Shown here in pieces: positions 11,801 to 25,700 of a stretch of 64,000 nucleotides of DNA (positions are counted from its first letter, which is position 1; each line of letters begins with the position of its first letter). The notes under the pieces were generated by a model that was given only the letters and a program-made list of their open reading frames with translations, had not been told where the DNA came from and searched no databases. This DNA comes from Nautilus pompilius (taxonomy: Eukaryota > Mollusca > Cephalopoda > Nautilida > Nautilidae): contig JACATO010002216.1 in the NCBI GenBank assembly GCA_018389105.1, positions 1 through 64,000 of the forward strand, in the 5' to 3' direction. Position numbers and translations under genes: made by a program.

Positions 11801-12518
11801 TAGTCTTGCGGGCTCCGCCAGGTGTAGTCGATGTTTACGGCTTTGGACCAAATAACTGATACTTCCTTGGTCTGTTTATCTCAGACGATTGTGGATGAAA
11901 TTCCGCCATAATGTAAGGAATGAATATTTACCACGGACATCTGTTGACGTGTTTGTCAATCGAGCGAACGAGGAATCGCTTTCTCTGTCAGTGTATTCCG
12001 GAAAGTTTATTTTACATGTCAATGTATCTTTGTTCTGCTATCGTCCTTAAGCTGTTTTCCACCATTGTCTCTCTCTGTGTGTGTATGAATGCAACTTAAA
12101 GGGAAGTGTTATGAGATTTTCGATGCAGTCATCAATGTAGTAATGGCGAGTTTACTGCCTGTGCTACCTGCATAAAATGGCTGTTGGTAAATCGACGGGG
12201 GAGTTCAGAGAATGGCGTTGGCTTCCGTCCACAGACTTCAAAGCTGGAAGAAACCCGTCTCCAGTCGCAGCTTTACTCTTAGCGGATGAAACTCTGCAGG
12301 TGCGTTATAAATCACCGCCGAAGAACACGTGTCGCAAGCACCGTGCCATCACGTGATCTACCTGTTGATCTTCGGATCCCCCGTTAGATTTCCCATGATT
12401 CAGTGCTAAAAGATCCAGCTGTAGCCGAGAGGATTTTGAGAGATGCTTGGTTCTTTACGTCACACGGAAAACGTTCTCTCGGTCTGCTTTTGTCGAAAAC
12501 AAACTAATGGCGAATACA

Positions 12519-12592
12519 TTGAGAGAGAGAGAGATGGGGCAGATTAAGAGAGAGAGAGAGAGATGGGGCAGATGAAGAGAGAGAGAGAGATA
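12519..12592. repeat. (GA)n microsatellite with GATGGGGCAG spacers
   Basis: Three GA runs separated by near-identical spacers containing ATGGGGCAGAT, a short minisatellite built on GA repeats. Confidence 0.85.
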
Positions 12593-12741
12593 CCCGGGGG
12601 AGGGGGGGGTGGTAATCTTTGTCGGCGTCGGAGACACACAAACCCGCTTTATTTTCTCGGATATCACGAAAGAAAGAGACGACTCTACATCGATAGAACA
12701 AAGCGAGAATCGATAGGCGTCTGTATTTACGCAAATAAAGG

Positions 12742-12983
12742 ATGGATATCACTTCCAGATTTATTGTGTTCACGGTCGCAGTCCTCGCAGATCGCTGGAC
12801 CGAGCCGGCGGTCGATGGAGGAAACATTTCGTCCACGAGAACCCTTTCGTTTTTGCTCGTTTACAATACTCACATTTTAAATCATTCTCTACCCTTTTGT
12901 TCTCCACCACCGAGAATAACGGCGGGTTGCACCTCCCACACCGGAGAGGAGAGATGGCAGTCGGGTTATAGTTACGGCCCCTG
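12742..12983 (+). CDS. Candidate first coding exon with signal-peptide-like start (unrecognised)
   Basis: An ATG in good context (A at -3, G at +4) opens 80 codons to a GTAAGC donor at 12984 (phase 2). The N-terminus (MDITSRFIVFTVAVLADRW) looks like a short secretion signal. The rest has no domain I recognise. It lies just beyond the 3' end of the AHI1 gene and points toward it, so a real gene here would run antisense through AHI1, or its next exon would have to be close. No partner exon was found. Confidence 0.22.
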
Positions 12984-13287
12984 GTAAGCTCGATAATAAG
13001 AGGGAGATGATGTTGCTGCTGCTGCTGCTCTCCTCCCGCCCTCGTACACCTAGCAGGGCTGTGTCCGGATTAAAACCATCAGTGGTACTCCAAGAGTGTG
13101 CGGCTAATCGTTCTGGACGAAATTTACTTTCGATTTACAGATGGAACAACAACAGCCTCGTTTGAAATCTTCTGGCATAGCCATTACACCGTCAGTTCTT
13201 GTTTCTCAATGAATTTCGGAATATACATTTTTTTTAAAATAAATTAAAAAAACAGTAACACAACTTTAAATTATAAAAAAGCTTAAA

Positions 13288-13293
13288 TTTAAT
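13288..13293 (-). terminator. Possible polyadenylation signal ATTAAA for AHI1
   Basis: On the minus strand ATTAAA lies about 235 bases past the proposed AHI1 stop codon, in very A/T-rich DNA. AATAAA itself is not seen between the stop and here. The choice is tentative. Confidence 0.3.
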
Positions 13294-13527
13294 TTTAAAA
13301 AACTTCTCTTTTTTTGTTGTTTGTTTCTCTTTACAAAACTGGAACTTGCACAGAAAATTATCGGGTATGTAAACTGAGAGAACACAACTGTAGCTTCTTT
13401 TGAACAGAGTCCCTACATCAAACAGAAGCTCAGGCGTGTGACAGATTTTTGTTTTTTCCCTGCAGTTGCCAAAGGAAATATAGAATTCTAATTACTAGAA
13501 TGTTTAAGGCTGAAATGTTATAGTAAG

Positions 13528-13730
13528 TTACAGAGAGGGGGAACTCTGTTGTCCTTTCAAGCCATAAGTATCCAAATAAACTGAACCATTACATGGGACA
13601 AGTGTGCAAGCCCCCCAACCGTTCCATGTCTTCGCCACTCTGCTGGTGGGAGAGCACAGACAAATAACACTTGGGTCTGATCTAACAAAAACCTGAGGTT
13701 CTTCCGATCTCGATGTAATCTTTGATGTGG
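13528..13730 (-). CDS. AHI1: AHI1 last coding exon with stop
   Basis: Acceptor TTCTTTGTTAG at 13731-13732 (phase 1), then 66 codons to a TAA. Begins ATSKITSRSEEPQVFVRSDP, serine-rich like the tails of other jouberins. The distal part is less protein-like, so a donor inside this exon with a further exon downstream remains possible. Confidence 0.5.
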
Positions 13731-16700
13731 CTAACAAAGAAGTTACATTTTTTCTAATCACTCCAGTTAACTAACCAAAGTCTTTCATTCCTCTCACAAT
13801 TATTCGGGTGAAACCCCAACATCTTAGGAAGACACACTACTATTGGTGGGAATGTGCAAAAACCCCTTAACTTTTTTATTCTTCCCAGACACAAATTGTT
13901 CAAATCTGTAGTTGTTAGCCCTTCTCCACACAGAGAGACAGAAAGGCAGTTAAATTCAAGCTGTTGGAGAGGCCATTTTTCAACTAGGCTTATCTTTTAA
14001 ACTAATGTAAAATAAAATATTCTAGTTTTAATTTAATTAAGGGTCAAACTACATCAGATCTCTTCTACATACAAGTGTGTATTGGAAATTGAAGCTGAAT
14101 AGGAAGTTGTTAAACACTCTGGAACCACAAGAGAAGGATGCTAGACTTTCTTGGGAAGAAGAAAGATCAGTGCTAAACGAGCATAATTCTTCAACTGCAT
14201 GTTCAAGGTTATGATAACTGTGTCAAGTATTTGTTGATTGGATTATTTTCAATTTCCAAACAAAGCAAATATTATTAGTAACTCGGCAGGAGGTTAGCAT
14301 AGCATGTCTTCACTGTTCAGAGGAGTGGTAACAGTTTGGGTTTTCTGGTCTTGGTTTCTCCTGTATCAGACCTGCTGTATATGGGCTTCCCAAACAGTTT
14401 GAATTGAGCTTGGACAGCTTCCTCCAGCTTTTCTAGCCATGGATTCAGAGAGGAGCAGGTGATTTGCTATATACTGTGGTTACAAAAATAAACGTATTTT
14501 CAACCTGATCACTCTTTTAAAGTTCCTGCTGATAATGGACTGGACAGATCTAAAATGCCTTTTGCTTTGCATTATTAACAACTCATTCACCACCGCAGGA
14601 GATTCTCTCTCTTTTTTTTTCTTCCTAAAAACCAAGTAAGTGATGAGATTTCTCTTTCGTAAGTTCTTGAAGGCACAAGTTAAAGCCAGGCACATGCGTG
14701 AGCAGATGAGTTTGAACTCGGTTTCTTCTTTTAGTATTTACAGAATCCATTTACATGAAACGAACAAATGTTTGCCCCATTTCTTCAAGATGAAACACTT
14801 TCAGGGGTATATTTTAAAAAAACAACAACACAAACCACACTGGTGGTAACACGCACACACACACGCACAAAATTCTCCCTTACCTGAAGTTGGCTGTGAA
14901 GAAACTCGTCTGGATTTCCTAACATGCAAAACACATCTCAACAAGTGTTTGAATTATACACGTAACAAATAAACGGTGATGTTCTGCTGGTACCAGACAA
15001 CACAGCGTGTTTGCCTTCTGTCAGTTTCTATAAGGTCAAAGTTTAGGAAAAAATGAGGGAAAACAATCAATACTTTTCCAAGAACAGATTGGGGGGGGTG
15101 CTGTAAAATTGTTACAGGGATATTTCTTTTTTTGTTTTTGTTTGTTTGTTTCCTGTTGTTGTTGTTGTTATTGCATCTGCACCAATGTGCCAAGTGAAAC
15201 CCTGAATTACAGATTCATGAACAATCAACTTGTAAACCCTTCACCCCTTTTTTCCCCCCAATTACATTAAAAACTCTTTAAAAACTCTTAAGTAGATGTC
15301 AGTTAACCCTTGCAATGCCAGGCTGGTTTAAAATACCAAAGTTAGTATTCAAAACTAATCTTATATATATATAAAAAGAAACAGAAATTTCCATCCCTTC
15401 AAATTAACCTTACAAGCCCGGACTTTAAAAAAAAAACAGGTTCCATCGTTAACATTTGTCCAGGTTTATGTTGTAAAACTACCAGACAAAGGGACTCCAG
15501 CAAGCACCTGCTCTGCATTGACAAAGGGCCAAACATCGCAGCTTCTCTGTTACCTTGAAATTTAGCGTTGCTGGGAAAAGTACAGACAAAATCTTCATAG
15601 TGTTGACTCATCAAATGTCAGACTTTTTCTGAATAACTTAGGCTTGTTGTGATCTGAACTGAGCAACACCGATCTTGGGGATGGATGCTGTTTATTTCTG
15701 AAAAAAAAAACAACAACAACAAAAAAGAGTTAGTTGAAGATGCTTGCAGCCCCAGATCTTCTCTAACTTAGAGGCTATGACTGTAATTAGAAAAGAAAAG
15801 AAAACAAACTTTTACAGCAACAGAAATTACTACAGAACAGAGCAGGATAAATGCTTCAGGAAAGCGAAAAACAAAGAAACCACTGATTGGAATCAGAAGA
15901 AAACTAATTAGGAAAACAATCGATCAAGAAAGGCAGGTGACACAGGAAGGGGGAGATAACCTGCTAAGCTCAAATGAACCCACTTGTGCCAGTTTTCATT
16001 CCATTACCCCTCTTCCTAATCCTGCATAATAACAGAATAGCCAACAGAACACAGGTAAATAAGAAATGACCAGAATAAACTGACTGATTCATTCTGTAAC
16101 AGCAGCCAGTAACCGTGGGGTGGGGATAACTATGACAGAACTTAGTGACCATCAGAGTCAGTTCACTGTTCATTGTGAGTGTTAGAAAAGAAAAACAAAA
16201 AAGGAATTTAAAATGCCAGAACAATCAGAAAATGCCCCACCCCGACAAAGCAAACAAGCCCTGGTGTCTAATTTAGATTCATAATTAAATAAAATAATCA
16301 CATTTTTAAAATACTATGGTTGTTTTAGAGTGGTTATGGGCAGCGGTTAAATTTCCTGATCTTTGTGAAGATCTCTGTTAAGTCAGTAACTTTACAGAAG
16401 ATTTTTAAATAATCTATAATTGATCCTGAAGAATTGAAAAGTGCCATGACAGCAGGATGAAAGTTATACCTGAGTGGATAATATAAAATAAGAGAAATAA
16501 TGTGCATATTACAAAAGTCTGAAGATTCTATATCAATGTTATATAATACAAAGACTTGGCGTAAGTTAATAGACACCACCATAAGACACCTTTACTTTTA
16601 TCAACTATGTATGTATACTTGCAGGTATATAATACCATGTTATTACATTACTTTTCAATTGATCCCAAGATGTAATGTCATTATTTTACAACAAGAAACA

Positions 16701-19700
16701 TTAGTATACTTGAAATCCAAATTTAGAATTAGTGTCTCTACAGGACTTGCTATGTAATCTCTTGGATGCCAAAAATTCACTGAACAAGTTCTTGGAAACC
16801 TGTAAATGACTTAATTTTTATAGGTATTTCGTCTTCTATGTTGTCTGGTAGCTTCTTGTATAAACTAAAGCGAGCTGAGACAACATGAGATAAGTTTCTG
16901 CTGGTCAAGACTATAGAGAGAAATAAATTCAGTCCCACTGGCTGAGCAATGATAGGAAACCTACCGGTCTGCACTGGGGCTTGGCAGAAATCAGTCTCAA
17001 GTTATTAATTCCGTGCATGTATATACCTCTCTCTCTTGTAGCCATGTGGACTGGCTGCTGATAGATGTTTAAGTAGCCTTGAAAGAAAAATAAAAATGTG
17101 ACAAAAAAACCAACCACCAACCTTTTTCCGAAAAAGGCTTCATCTTCAGATTCTTCTGTCCCTGATAAAAACTTCAAGTCATTATCTTTACCCTTAACAG
17201 CTGTAATCTGGAGAGAGAGAGAGAAAAGAAATGACTATTAATCTATTTACCACCATGTAGGACAATTGCTTTCATCTTGTTTTTTTTTTATTTTCTGGAT
17301 TTTCTGATGAGTGTATTCTTCTGTACTGGACTAGATGGCAGTAGGCATGCCAACATCCTAAATGGTACAGGAGAAAAATTGGAGTTGCTTCCCAAAGAGC
17401 ATTTGTTTGGAAAAGGTTAATAATAATACTTTACAAGTGATTCCAGTCATTATATTCTCCTTAGTTTTATTACATGGAAGGTTTGGTTTGATGATGGAAA
17501 TTGTAATCTAGTTAATGGTGGAATATTATCTCTGTCTTTGCAATTAATTTTTATTGTAAAATTGTAATGATGGAGGTAAACATCTCCTTAGTTAGTTGCT
17601 TCTTTTATTTTTATTATTGTACAGTCTGAAATCCAGCAGCCTGTTGCTGTACTGTAGCTGTAAGCTAATCAGTGACCTAAGAAAGTTCTTTCTCATCAAT
17701 GGAAAACCATATGGTTCCTGGCCAAAATAATAAAGAATGTCCTCAATTCATCTTCTTTGGCCTAAAGGGAAGTATCATCATATCATGGCATGGATTCTAC
17801 AAGATGGCATCTACGTGGCATTTGTAGCCATTCGTTCAAGAGCACACTTAGTCCAGAGAAGATAGCTAGGGATGGGCTTTGTGTTGTTGTTCCAAGATAT
17901 CCCACAGATGCTTGATGGAACTGAGATCAGTAGATTGGGCTGACCAGGTAAAGTGCGAAGCCACATTAGCATGTTACAAAGAATCCTAGTAAATACCAGC
18001 CTGATGAATGGTAGTGGTGATATAATAAACTATCCCATCTCGCCTGGATACAGGATTATGCCAATTAAATGTACCCTAAGCCATGATGCCACAAACTCCA
18101 AGAGTCTGGACTGATGGAATTATGCATGTAGATTGGGTCCAGCATTTCCTCACGACCTTCTTCCATTGGTTGGTTCTCCAGCCATAATGCTCCATGCAAA
18201 AGGTCTTCTTTTTTTTGTTCTTTGCACTGAGCAGCAATGTGCATGTGTGTGTGTCTGTCTGTGTGTGTGTGTGTGTGCTGCTGTTGCTGCTGACACCCTA
18301 ACATGCAGCTCCAGGACCATATGTCGAGCAGACTCTTGTCATTCGCTGTTGAAGATTCTGCTATTTTAGCCACTGTAAGCATGGTCTGTTACCTGTCACA
18401 GTGTGTTCCACAAGTCTGCAGGATACACCTCCCATGACCTGTCAGTGACCAGAGCTGGGGGTTTTCCATGACACCGAGAAGACTAATTAATGTCTCGATG
18501 GACCCCAGCAGCCACTGTGCTTGGCGACTTGACGGACTGCCGCCATTCTCCCTGTAAAGCCACAGCACAGAACCTCTCGCAGCTTTCACGCGAGATCCAG
18601 CAGATCGTGTGTCATCTCACAACCACACGAGTTTTCCCACGACACAGACTAGAGAATCTCCTATTTTCGTTTCAATTCTTTAATACTTTTGGCCAGGTGG
18701 AATAAATGTGTAGTGCAAAAATTATAAAATATTTATTAACCCTGTCTGCGTTTAATGTAAGTAAGTGAACAGATATTAAAACTTACCATCATAAGCATTT
18801 ATTTATCAAGACAAAACAAAACACTGGCATCACTTCAGGGTACCTTCCCTCTGCCACACATTCCAGCCCAGAAGCACCAGTTCATATTTGAGTTGAACTG
18901 GCTGCGTATTTAGCCCCGCACAATTGCAATGCAAAGCATGTGGGGTTGGAGCAATAAATGGATTTGTTGTCACAAAGGATGATTAGATTAACAAGGGATT
19001 TACTGTGTGTGTGTCACAGCCCTTACGGTCTAACTTGTGCAGAGTAATGCAAGTTTGACGGAGCACCCCCTAGTGGTTGGTATACAGAGAGTTAAAATGA
19101 CAACCACAGCTAGTGCCCCCATCAAATAAGGCTAACAAAGATACAGACCTGCTTTCTCTTATCTTCCATCTCCCTCATCCCAACATCTGTAAGATCCAGA
19201 ATTGAGTTCCCTTTAGAAAAAATAATAAAATTTTAAAAAATTTTTTAAATATGCAATCTTTACCTAATTAATTATGAGTTTGGTCAGTTCTTCATTTTCC
19301 TTCGAATGCAGCAACTGTTTGTGTGATCTTTATTTTTAAGGCGGTCTGTGGTGATAAGCAAGATCACTATCTGTTACCAGCCCTCATATATATGTGGTTT
19401 TTTTTAAAAATTTATTTTTATCATGGAACTGGTTTGAGTGAGAGAGATAGGAAATTCTGGTGGGACTCATTTGTTATTGTGGCGCCTGGACACTGGGAGG
19501 CCAGGTTTGGTCATCATGGCATCAGGGATCTTTTATAAATGTTGACCAGGTACACTGACCTCTGTCCATTGTCCTGCTGATACCACCTTAATAGACAGTT
19601 GACCAGGTACACTGACCTCTGTCCAGGTACGTCCATTGTCATGCAAATGATACTCTATAAAAGAAGACCTACAGGAGGATCCTTTCTCAGAAGAACTGTT

Positions 19701-22700
19701 AACCCACAAGTGAATATCAAGCAGTACCTGTAAACAACAGAAGACAACAGATTTCTCAACCAACCAAGCAACCAGAGAGACCATATCCAGAGCAGCTTCA
19801 GATAAGTTTTTGTGTTGGCTACCCTATTTACTGTATTGCAGTGTTGGATTGAGTTTAGTTACCCGTGAGTAACATACATCTGGATTTAACTGTATTAACT
19901 GTCCGTGATAGGATTGTAATAATATCACTGCTGGGTATAGTATATTTTTTGGAAGTCATTAGTATTTGTTGTTTGTTGGTTTCACTCTCGCTGTTGCGTA
20001 ACATAGTTCCTCTAAGGTGTACGCACCAGCCACCCTTGAGGTGCAGTTACAGCAGCCATACCTAAAAGGCTGTTTGAATTCTGCTTCAATTACCTACATG
20101 CTGATGGTACAAAGATGGTTCTGACATCATGTGCTCTACAATAGAGACTAGTTACAAACACCAACTTTTCAAAAAAATTATTAAAAAGGTAAACAACATG
20201 AAAGTTTATTTACAGTTTTATGTTGCTTTTTAAAATTATTTAATTTGACCCTGACCTCCACCACCAGAGGCCATTAATCTGACCATGACTCCCACCACCA
20301 GACTAGGCCATTAATCTGACCCTGACCATCACCACCAGAGGCCATTAATCTGACCATGACCCAACCACCAGAGGCCATTAATCCAACCATGACTCCCACC
20401 ACCAGACTAGGCTATTAATCTGACCATGACCCAACCACCAAAGGCCATTAATCCAACCATGACTCCCACCACCAGACTAGGCTATTAATCTGACCCTGAC
20501 CACCACCACCACCAGAGGCCATTAATCTGACCATGACCCCAACCACCAGACTAGACTATTAATCTGACCGTGACCCTCACCACCAGAGGCTATTAATCTG
20601 ACCCCGACTCCCACCACCAGAAGCCATTAATCCGACCCTGACCTCCACCACAAATGGTGCCAGCTTATAGTTTAGTCCAATACACTGAACAGGAAGGAGT
20701 CTCCAAAAACACAAACATCAATAATAGCAACAAACAACCAACCACTTCCTCCTACTCTCACTTTATAAGAAACAAAAAACAGAAACCATAAGTGGTGGAT
20801 ACTTTACAGTTGGTAATTTTTGCACTGAAACTCAGTAGTAAATGGTAGTAACCAACACACGTTAAAAGCAAAGCGTGTGAACATTAGTGTTCCCTATGCA
20901 CATTTGCAGGCGCACCATCTTTCCTTCAAGATGGCTCAGCAGTCGAGCCTTGGCAAAGAGTGCTAGTTACAATCACTGGAAACGAGATTCAACAAGGCAA
21001 AGATTAAGAACTGTTTGGCTACAAAGAAAAAAAAAAATCTCTCCCGAGTTATTAATTAATTTGTGCCTAACTATGGCATTCTAAAAGTCCCCGCCAGTAC
21101 CAGAATGGCCTGCAGTCCAAAGTATGTTTGTTTTTTTAAGGTGGAGAAAATTTTTTCTTGCACAATTTGTCAAGAGTTTCTGACCTTGGCTCACCCCTAA
21201 TTAATTTCCGCTTCCCCACCCCTCTTTTCCAACCTTATTGCCTTGTTGATGGTTGAGTACAACACAGGTAAAACCTTAGAACGAGAAAGTGATTTGCTCC
21301 GGAAGACAACAATGACAAGCTTTTAATACCAGCGTGTTCAGGAGCAACAACTGTGACAGTGTCTCTGTGGTTTTAGCAATGCCTCGATAAACCAACTGAT
21401 GAGGTTTTTATTCGGTGGCGCGTGCAACTGGCATCGTGCTGAACTTTAATTAATGGCCAGAAATGATGTGGAAATAATAGCTTATAAGTACAAATCATGG
21501 AGTCAACCCAAACTGGAACCATGAATTGGTTCAAACTGTTTTTTTATCCCTTCTTTCTTTAAGCCAGAACTGAAGCAAAGTTGGGGGGATCCAAAAACGC
21601 AAAACCAGATCCATTAAAAACTACCACCAGCTGCTGCTTTTTGTTCTCCATGCTGACCTGGAAAAAGCCTGTGTCAGTTCCTTCCAATTCTATGGCTTCA
21701 CACACAATGGGGTAGATCTGGGAGAGGACAAAAGCTTGGTTTTGGTTGGCTGGCCAGCTATGGATATTTTCAACTATTGTGTGTGGGAGTGCCCTCTCCC
21801 TCCCTCCCAGGTTTGCACAGAAACAGAGATGAAAAGTCAGTGAACCCATGGTCTGGTGTAAACTCTAAACAATGGAAAAGATCCCAGATGGTAATGTGTG
21901 AGCATAAAAGCACAGGAGAAGAAAATCTGGAAAAGAGAGATACCATCAGCACATAAAAGAAGAGTTTTCTCCACTGCTGTAACAACCAGTTCACATCCAG
22001 GTGCAACACATTTGGTATTGAAAGAAATGAGAGAGAGAGAGACACACACACATCCCAGAATCTCAAAGAAATGCTTCTTGAAGTACTTTACTATGACATC
22101 AGTGTATCTAACATATAAATGATGATGATGATAAACAGGGAACTGAGGAAATCTTGGATATTGGAGAAGAAACAGTTGATGTTGTTAACAAAGGAGAATG
22201 GACACAAAGAAACAGTTTGGTAAGATGCATGGACTGAAAAAAGCAACACCCAACTGAATAAATCTGGCACTAGCAGTATACCATCCAACATCTCTTTCTT
22301 TCAGTTTACAATTATTATTCCAGACTGACAGTTGCACTATTTTACACTGCTGTCATCCATATGCCATTTTAAAGAGAAACAGATTCACATCTGGCTAGTG
22401 AATGCTAGAATGTCTCTAAAAAAAAAAAAGGAAAAAGAAATAGTATTCACACTTTTAGACATGATGGATAAACCTCATAATGGCAAAGATGCCCATATAG
22501 TGCTTTCTTCAAGGTATAATCCTGAGAGCTGTTCTGGATTGCAATGATGTTAATTTGTATTAGGTGTTTGCAGTAGTCATTTTTATTTTCTTGACAGTAC
22601 AAGCATTTGGAGCTGGATTTAAATCTGCAAACTGCTGTTTGACTGCCAAGTCTCCATCACTATTTTATGTAAATTAGGTGGCCCATACAACACAATAGCA

Positions 22701-25700
22701 TGTTGCTAAAAAATTCAGCAATTTAAAAAAAAAAAATTTGTGATATTTTCCTAGATTAGATGGTCAGTATGCAGAGCTCCAACTGAAAGTAGATGAAAAC
22801 AAGGAGCACATTCTTTAGAGAACCCAAATGTTTGTTAAATACAATATACTGGCTAAACGTCATCCTGTTTTTCTTTCACTCATTCTTGGAAATTCATGGA
22901 ACTGTAATTTGCTGTGTTTATCAAAGAGGTTTTTCTTGGATTCTTCATGCAAAACCAACTCTCTTCATTAGACATTTTCAACACAAGATGAACGTATTAC
23001 AGTAGAATAGAGATTTTACACAGGAACAGAAATGAAGTTGGCTTAAATCGACCAATTTAATTGGTTAAAACTATACACAGCAAACAAGCCATATAATGAG
23101 AGGTTCTACTGCAGAGGAGAGACAATCGGGAGAGTTGGAGCCTAAGCTACACATTTATCTTTTAACCATTTACAAATTCTTAGCTGGGTGGGAGTTACTT
23201 CCAGTAAAGCACAGTTTTGGACCATGATAATTTATATCAAATGTCCCCAAACCAGACTCCCCATCTATTATTATATTTACTAACAACATTATAAAAAAAT
23301 CTTTCACTTCATCAAGATCTAAAAACAGAATGACAACAACATTTGGGTATAATGCATCCTTGAGGGAAACAATGCAAAACATTTGAAAGGAAAGCTGTAC
23401 CTATAATCAGCCTAATTTTAAAAATAAGATAATAATAATAATAATAATAATAATAAAATTTTTTTTTTTTTTTTGTATTTAAAAAAAAAACAGATCAATA
23501 AAATAAATTTCCATTGTGAACATCAAGGCAAATTGCACATAAATAAATAAATACACTGAGGGTGAGAACAATGATGAAGTAACAAGTGCGTTACATGCAA
23601 ACATAAGATCACAGGGCACTTTTAATAAGTTTGGGATTGTTAATATGATCCTTTTTTTTTGATTGGCACAAAACTCGTTATCATAATGGCTTTGCCAATA
23701 ATCATTTCATAACAGTTAATGAGTGTCATGCTAATGTACATGTACACATCCAGCGTTTGGGAAGTGCACATAATGTCTGAATTTTATTAAATTTAGGGAT
23801 CCGTTTTAAATGTAAATGTAAGAATCAGTACACGATTTAGCTTATTTCTCTAAAAAAACAACAAAAGGAAAAATAAAACTATTCAGATGCTTTTCTCATA
23901 GAAATTATTATAAAAGGTAGTAATTTTTTTAATGTAATCACTGGAGAAACTGGTATAATTCAGGCAGTGGAGTAGTAAACCTAGGGGAGGACAGTTAGAA
24001 TGTGGCCTGCTATGGGTGAGGGCCCCAGTTCACATACTGCCTGGAGCTGGCTCAGTTTGATGTAACTCCCTGGCATCTTTGGTTGCTTCCCACATCTAAA
24101 AATAAAGGGTTCCAGTCAAGACTAATGTCACTGTTCAGTGCACTTGCACATCAAAGATGTCACCTCTCACATGTCAGAAGTCAATTCTATTATCATTTGA
24201 AGATTAAGAGCAAACCAGCAAGAGTTAGCTCCCTCGTTTTGAATTCAAAATGGTTAAGGAAAACAGTTTCTATCATGCAATTTAGATTAAATGTTTCCTC
24301 TGTTGCATGCATAGTACACAGTGACTAAAGAACTGGTGTTAACTAAAGACGCTATTGCGCTACAGCCACCACCAATAGGGAAGCAGAAACTGTTATATGT
24401 GAGATTATCAGAAAGGTAAATAAGCTTCCCTTACAAAAAAACTGCTCAAGTGGCCCAAATAGAAGTTAGAAGCTACATATCTGCTAAAGTTCCATACTTA
24501 TCACATATTACCAAGGCTAAACATACTAAAATATGCATCAAAAGTACCATGGATTAACATACTACATATAGCCATAAACATCTGCAGGGTTTTTTCTGGA
24601 GGGGTCACACCTTGTATGTATTGCTAGTCTCTTTCAGCCCCTTGACCTTTGGCCTTTGCCTGGTTGTGGTCAGACTCCTTATATCTTCCCAGCTTCTCCA
24701 GGCACCAATGAGCAGGAAATGCCATGGATACACTACCCCCCCCATAACTAAGAGCAGGAAAAGGGGGGGATAACACAGTAAAAAGTAGGAGTGGAATGGA
24801 ATTTAAAATTAACTCTTGTCTTGGCAGTAATTGAAGCAGCATTCCCACAATGCAATAGTACAAAAGCTGACTACCTGCAGAAACTAAACAACAGCAAAAC
24901 CCTTCCTTTCTGATTGTTAGCAGCCAATAATTAATGCAGCTGCTTGTCTATGTCGCAAACTCCTAACAGGTCAAGTAACTTTTAGCTGGCTTCTCTCATG
25001 TCAACTTCAATAGCAACACATTATGGAAACAACCCCCCCCTTAATTGTCAGTAGCAAATTTCGTTTCAGATTCTGTACAGCAGCTTTAAATTTCTACCAT
25101 CACTTAAACTCTATTTACTGAAATAGCCCCCATATAATGTGGCTACCACTAACATGAGAACTTTCCGAGTTTCGCTTATTATCTCATTAGTTATGCTGCC
25201 ACTTCCATATCTGATGCAGGCACCTGTAACACTTCTGAAAGAAAACTCGAAAGTGTCTGCATAACAACAACATTTGAACACATCATGGTTCATCCAGACA
25301 CTTGATAAATGTTCGTACACAGTGATAAATCACCTTAAGTGCATGTCTGCTGATGTAACAGCACAGGCATCGTACTTGTCCATGTTAATGACCGAGATTA
25401 TATCAGCTATGACCCACACATATAATTATGCATCCAAAATCTAAAATGTATCTATCAATCTCTCACATGGGTAATCTGAGAAGACTGTGTGCATGTGTAT
25501 CATGTAAACCAGAATAATTCCAGATCTACAGGTGTAAGCAGTATTTTCTCTGTAGTGACAGAAGCTCCAAATCAATATCCCACATCTGTCTAAAGCAGAA
25601 CTGGCATCACCAACCAGCTTCGTCCAAGCTTTTGAATTTGTTCAGGGACGATCATAAAGATTTGTGAACTTTTCTCGGTTGTCTGGATTAAATTAAACTT

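Noticed and set aside
21559-21849. Minus-strand frame with an exon-like segment IYPIVCEAIELEGTDTGFFQ (about 21663-21720)
   Set aside because: Good-looking acceptor and donor, but it is phase 0 while the SH3 exon and the next exon join in phase 1; inserted, it gives a stop. At most a poison exon.
22793-23382. Several 65-80 codon frames in the AHI1 intron
   Set aside because: Random AT-rich frames without splice sites in phase or domain similarity.
24624-24863. Minus-strand frame ending CLEKLGRYKESDHNQAKAKG
   Set aside because: Could pass for a tail exon of AHI1, but it ends in its own stop and does not fit the phase-consistent chain of exons.
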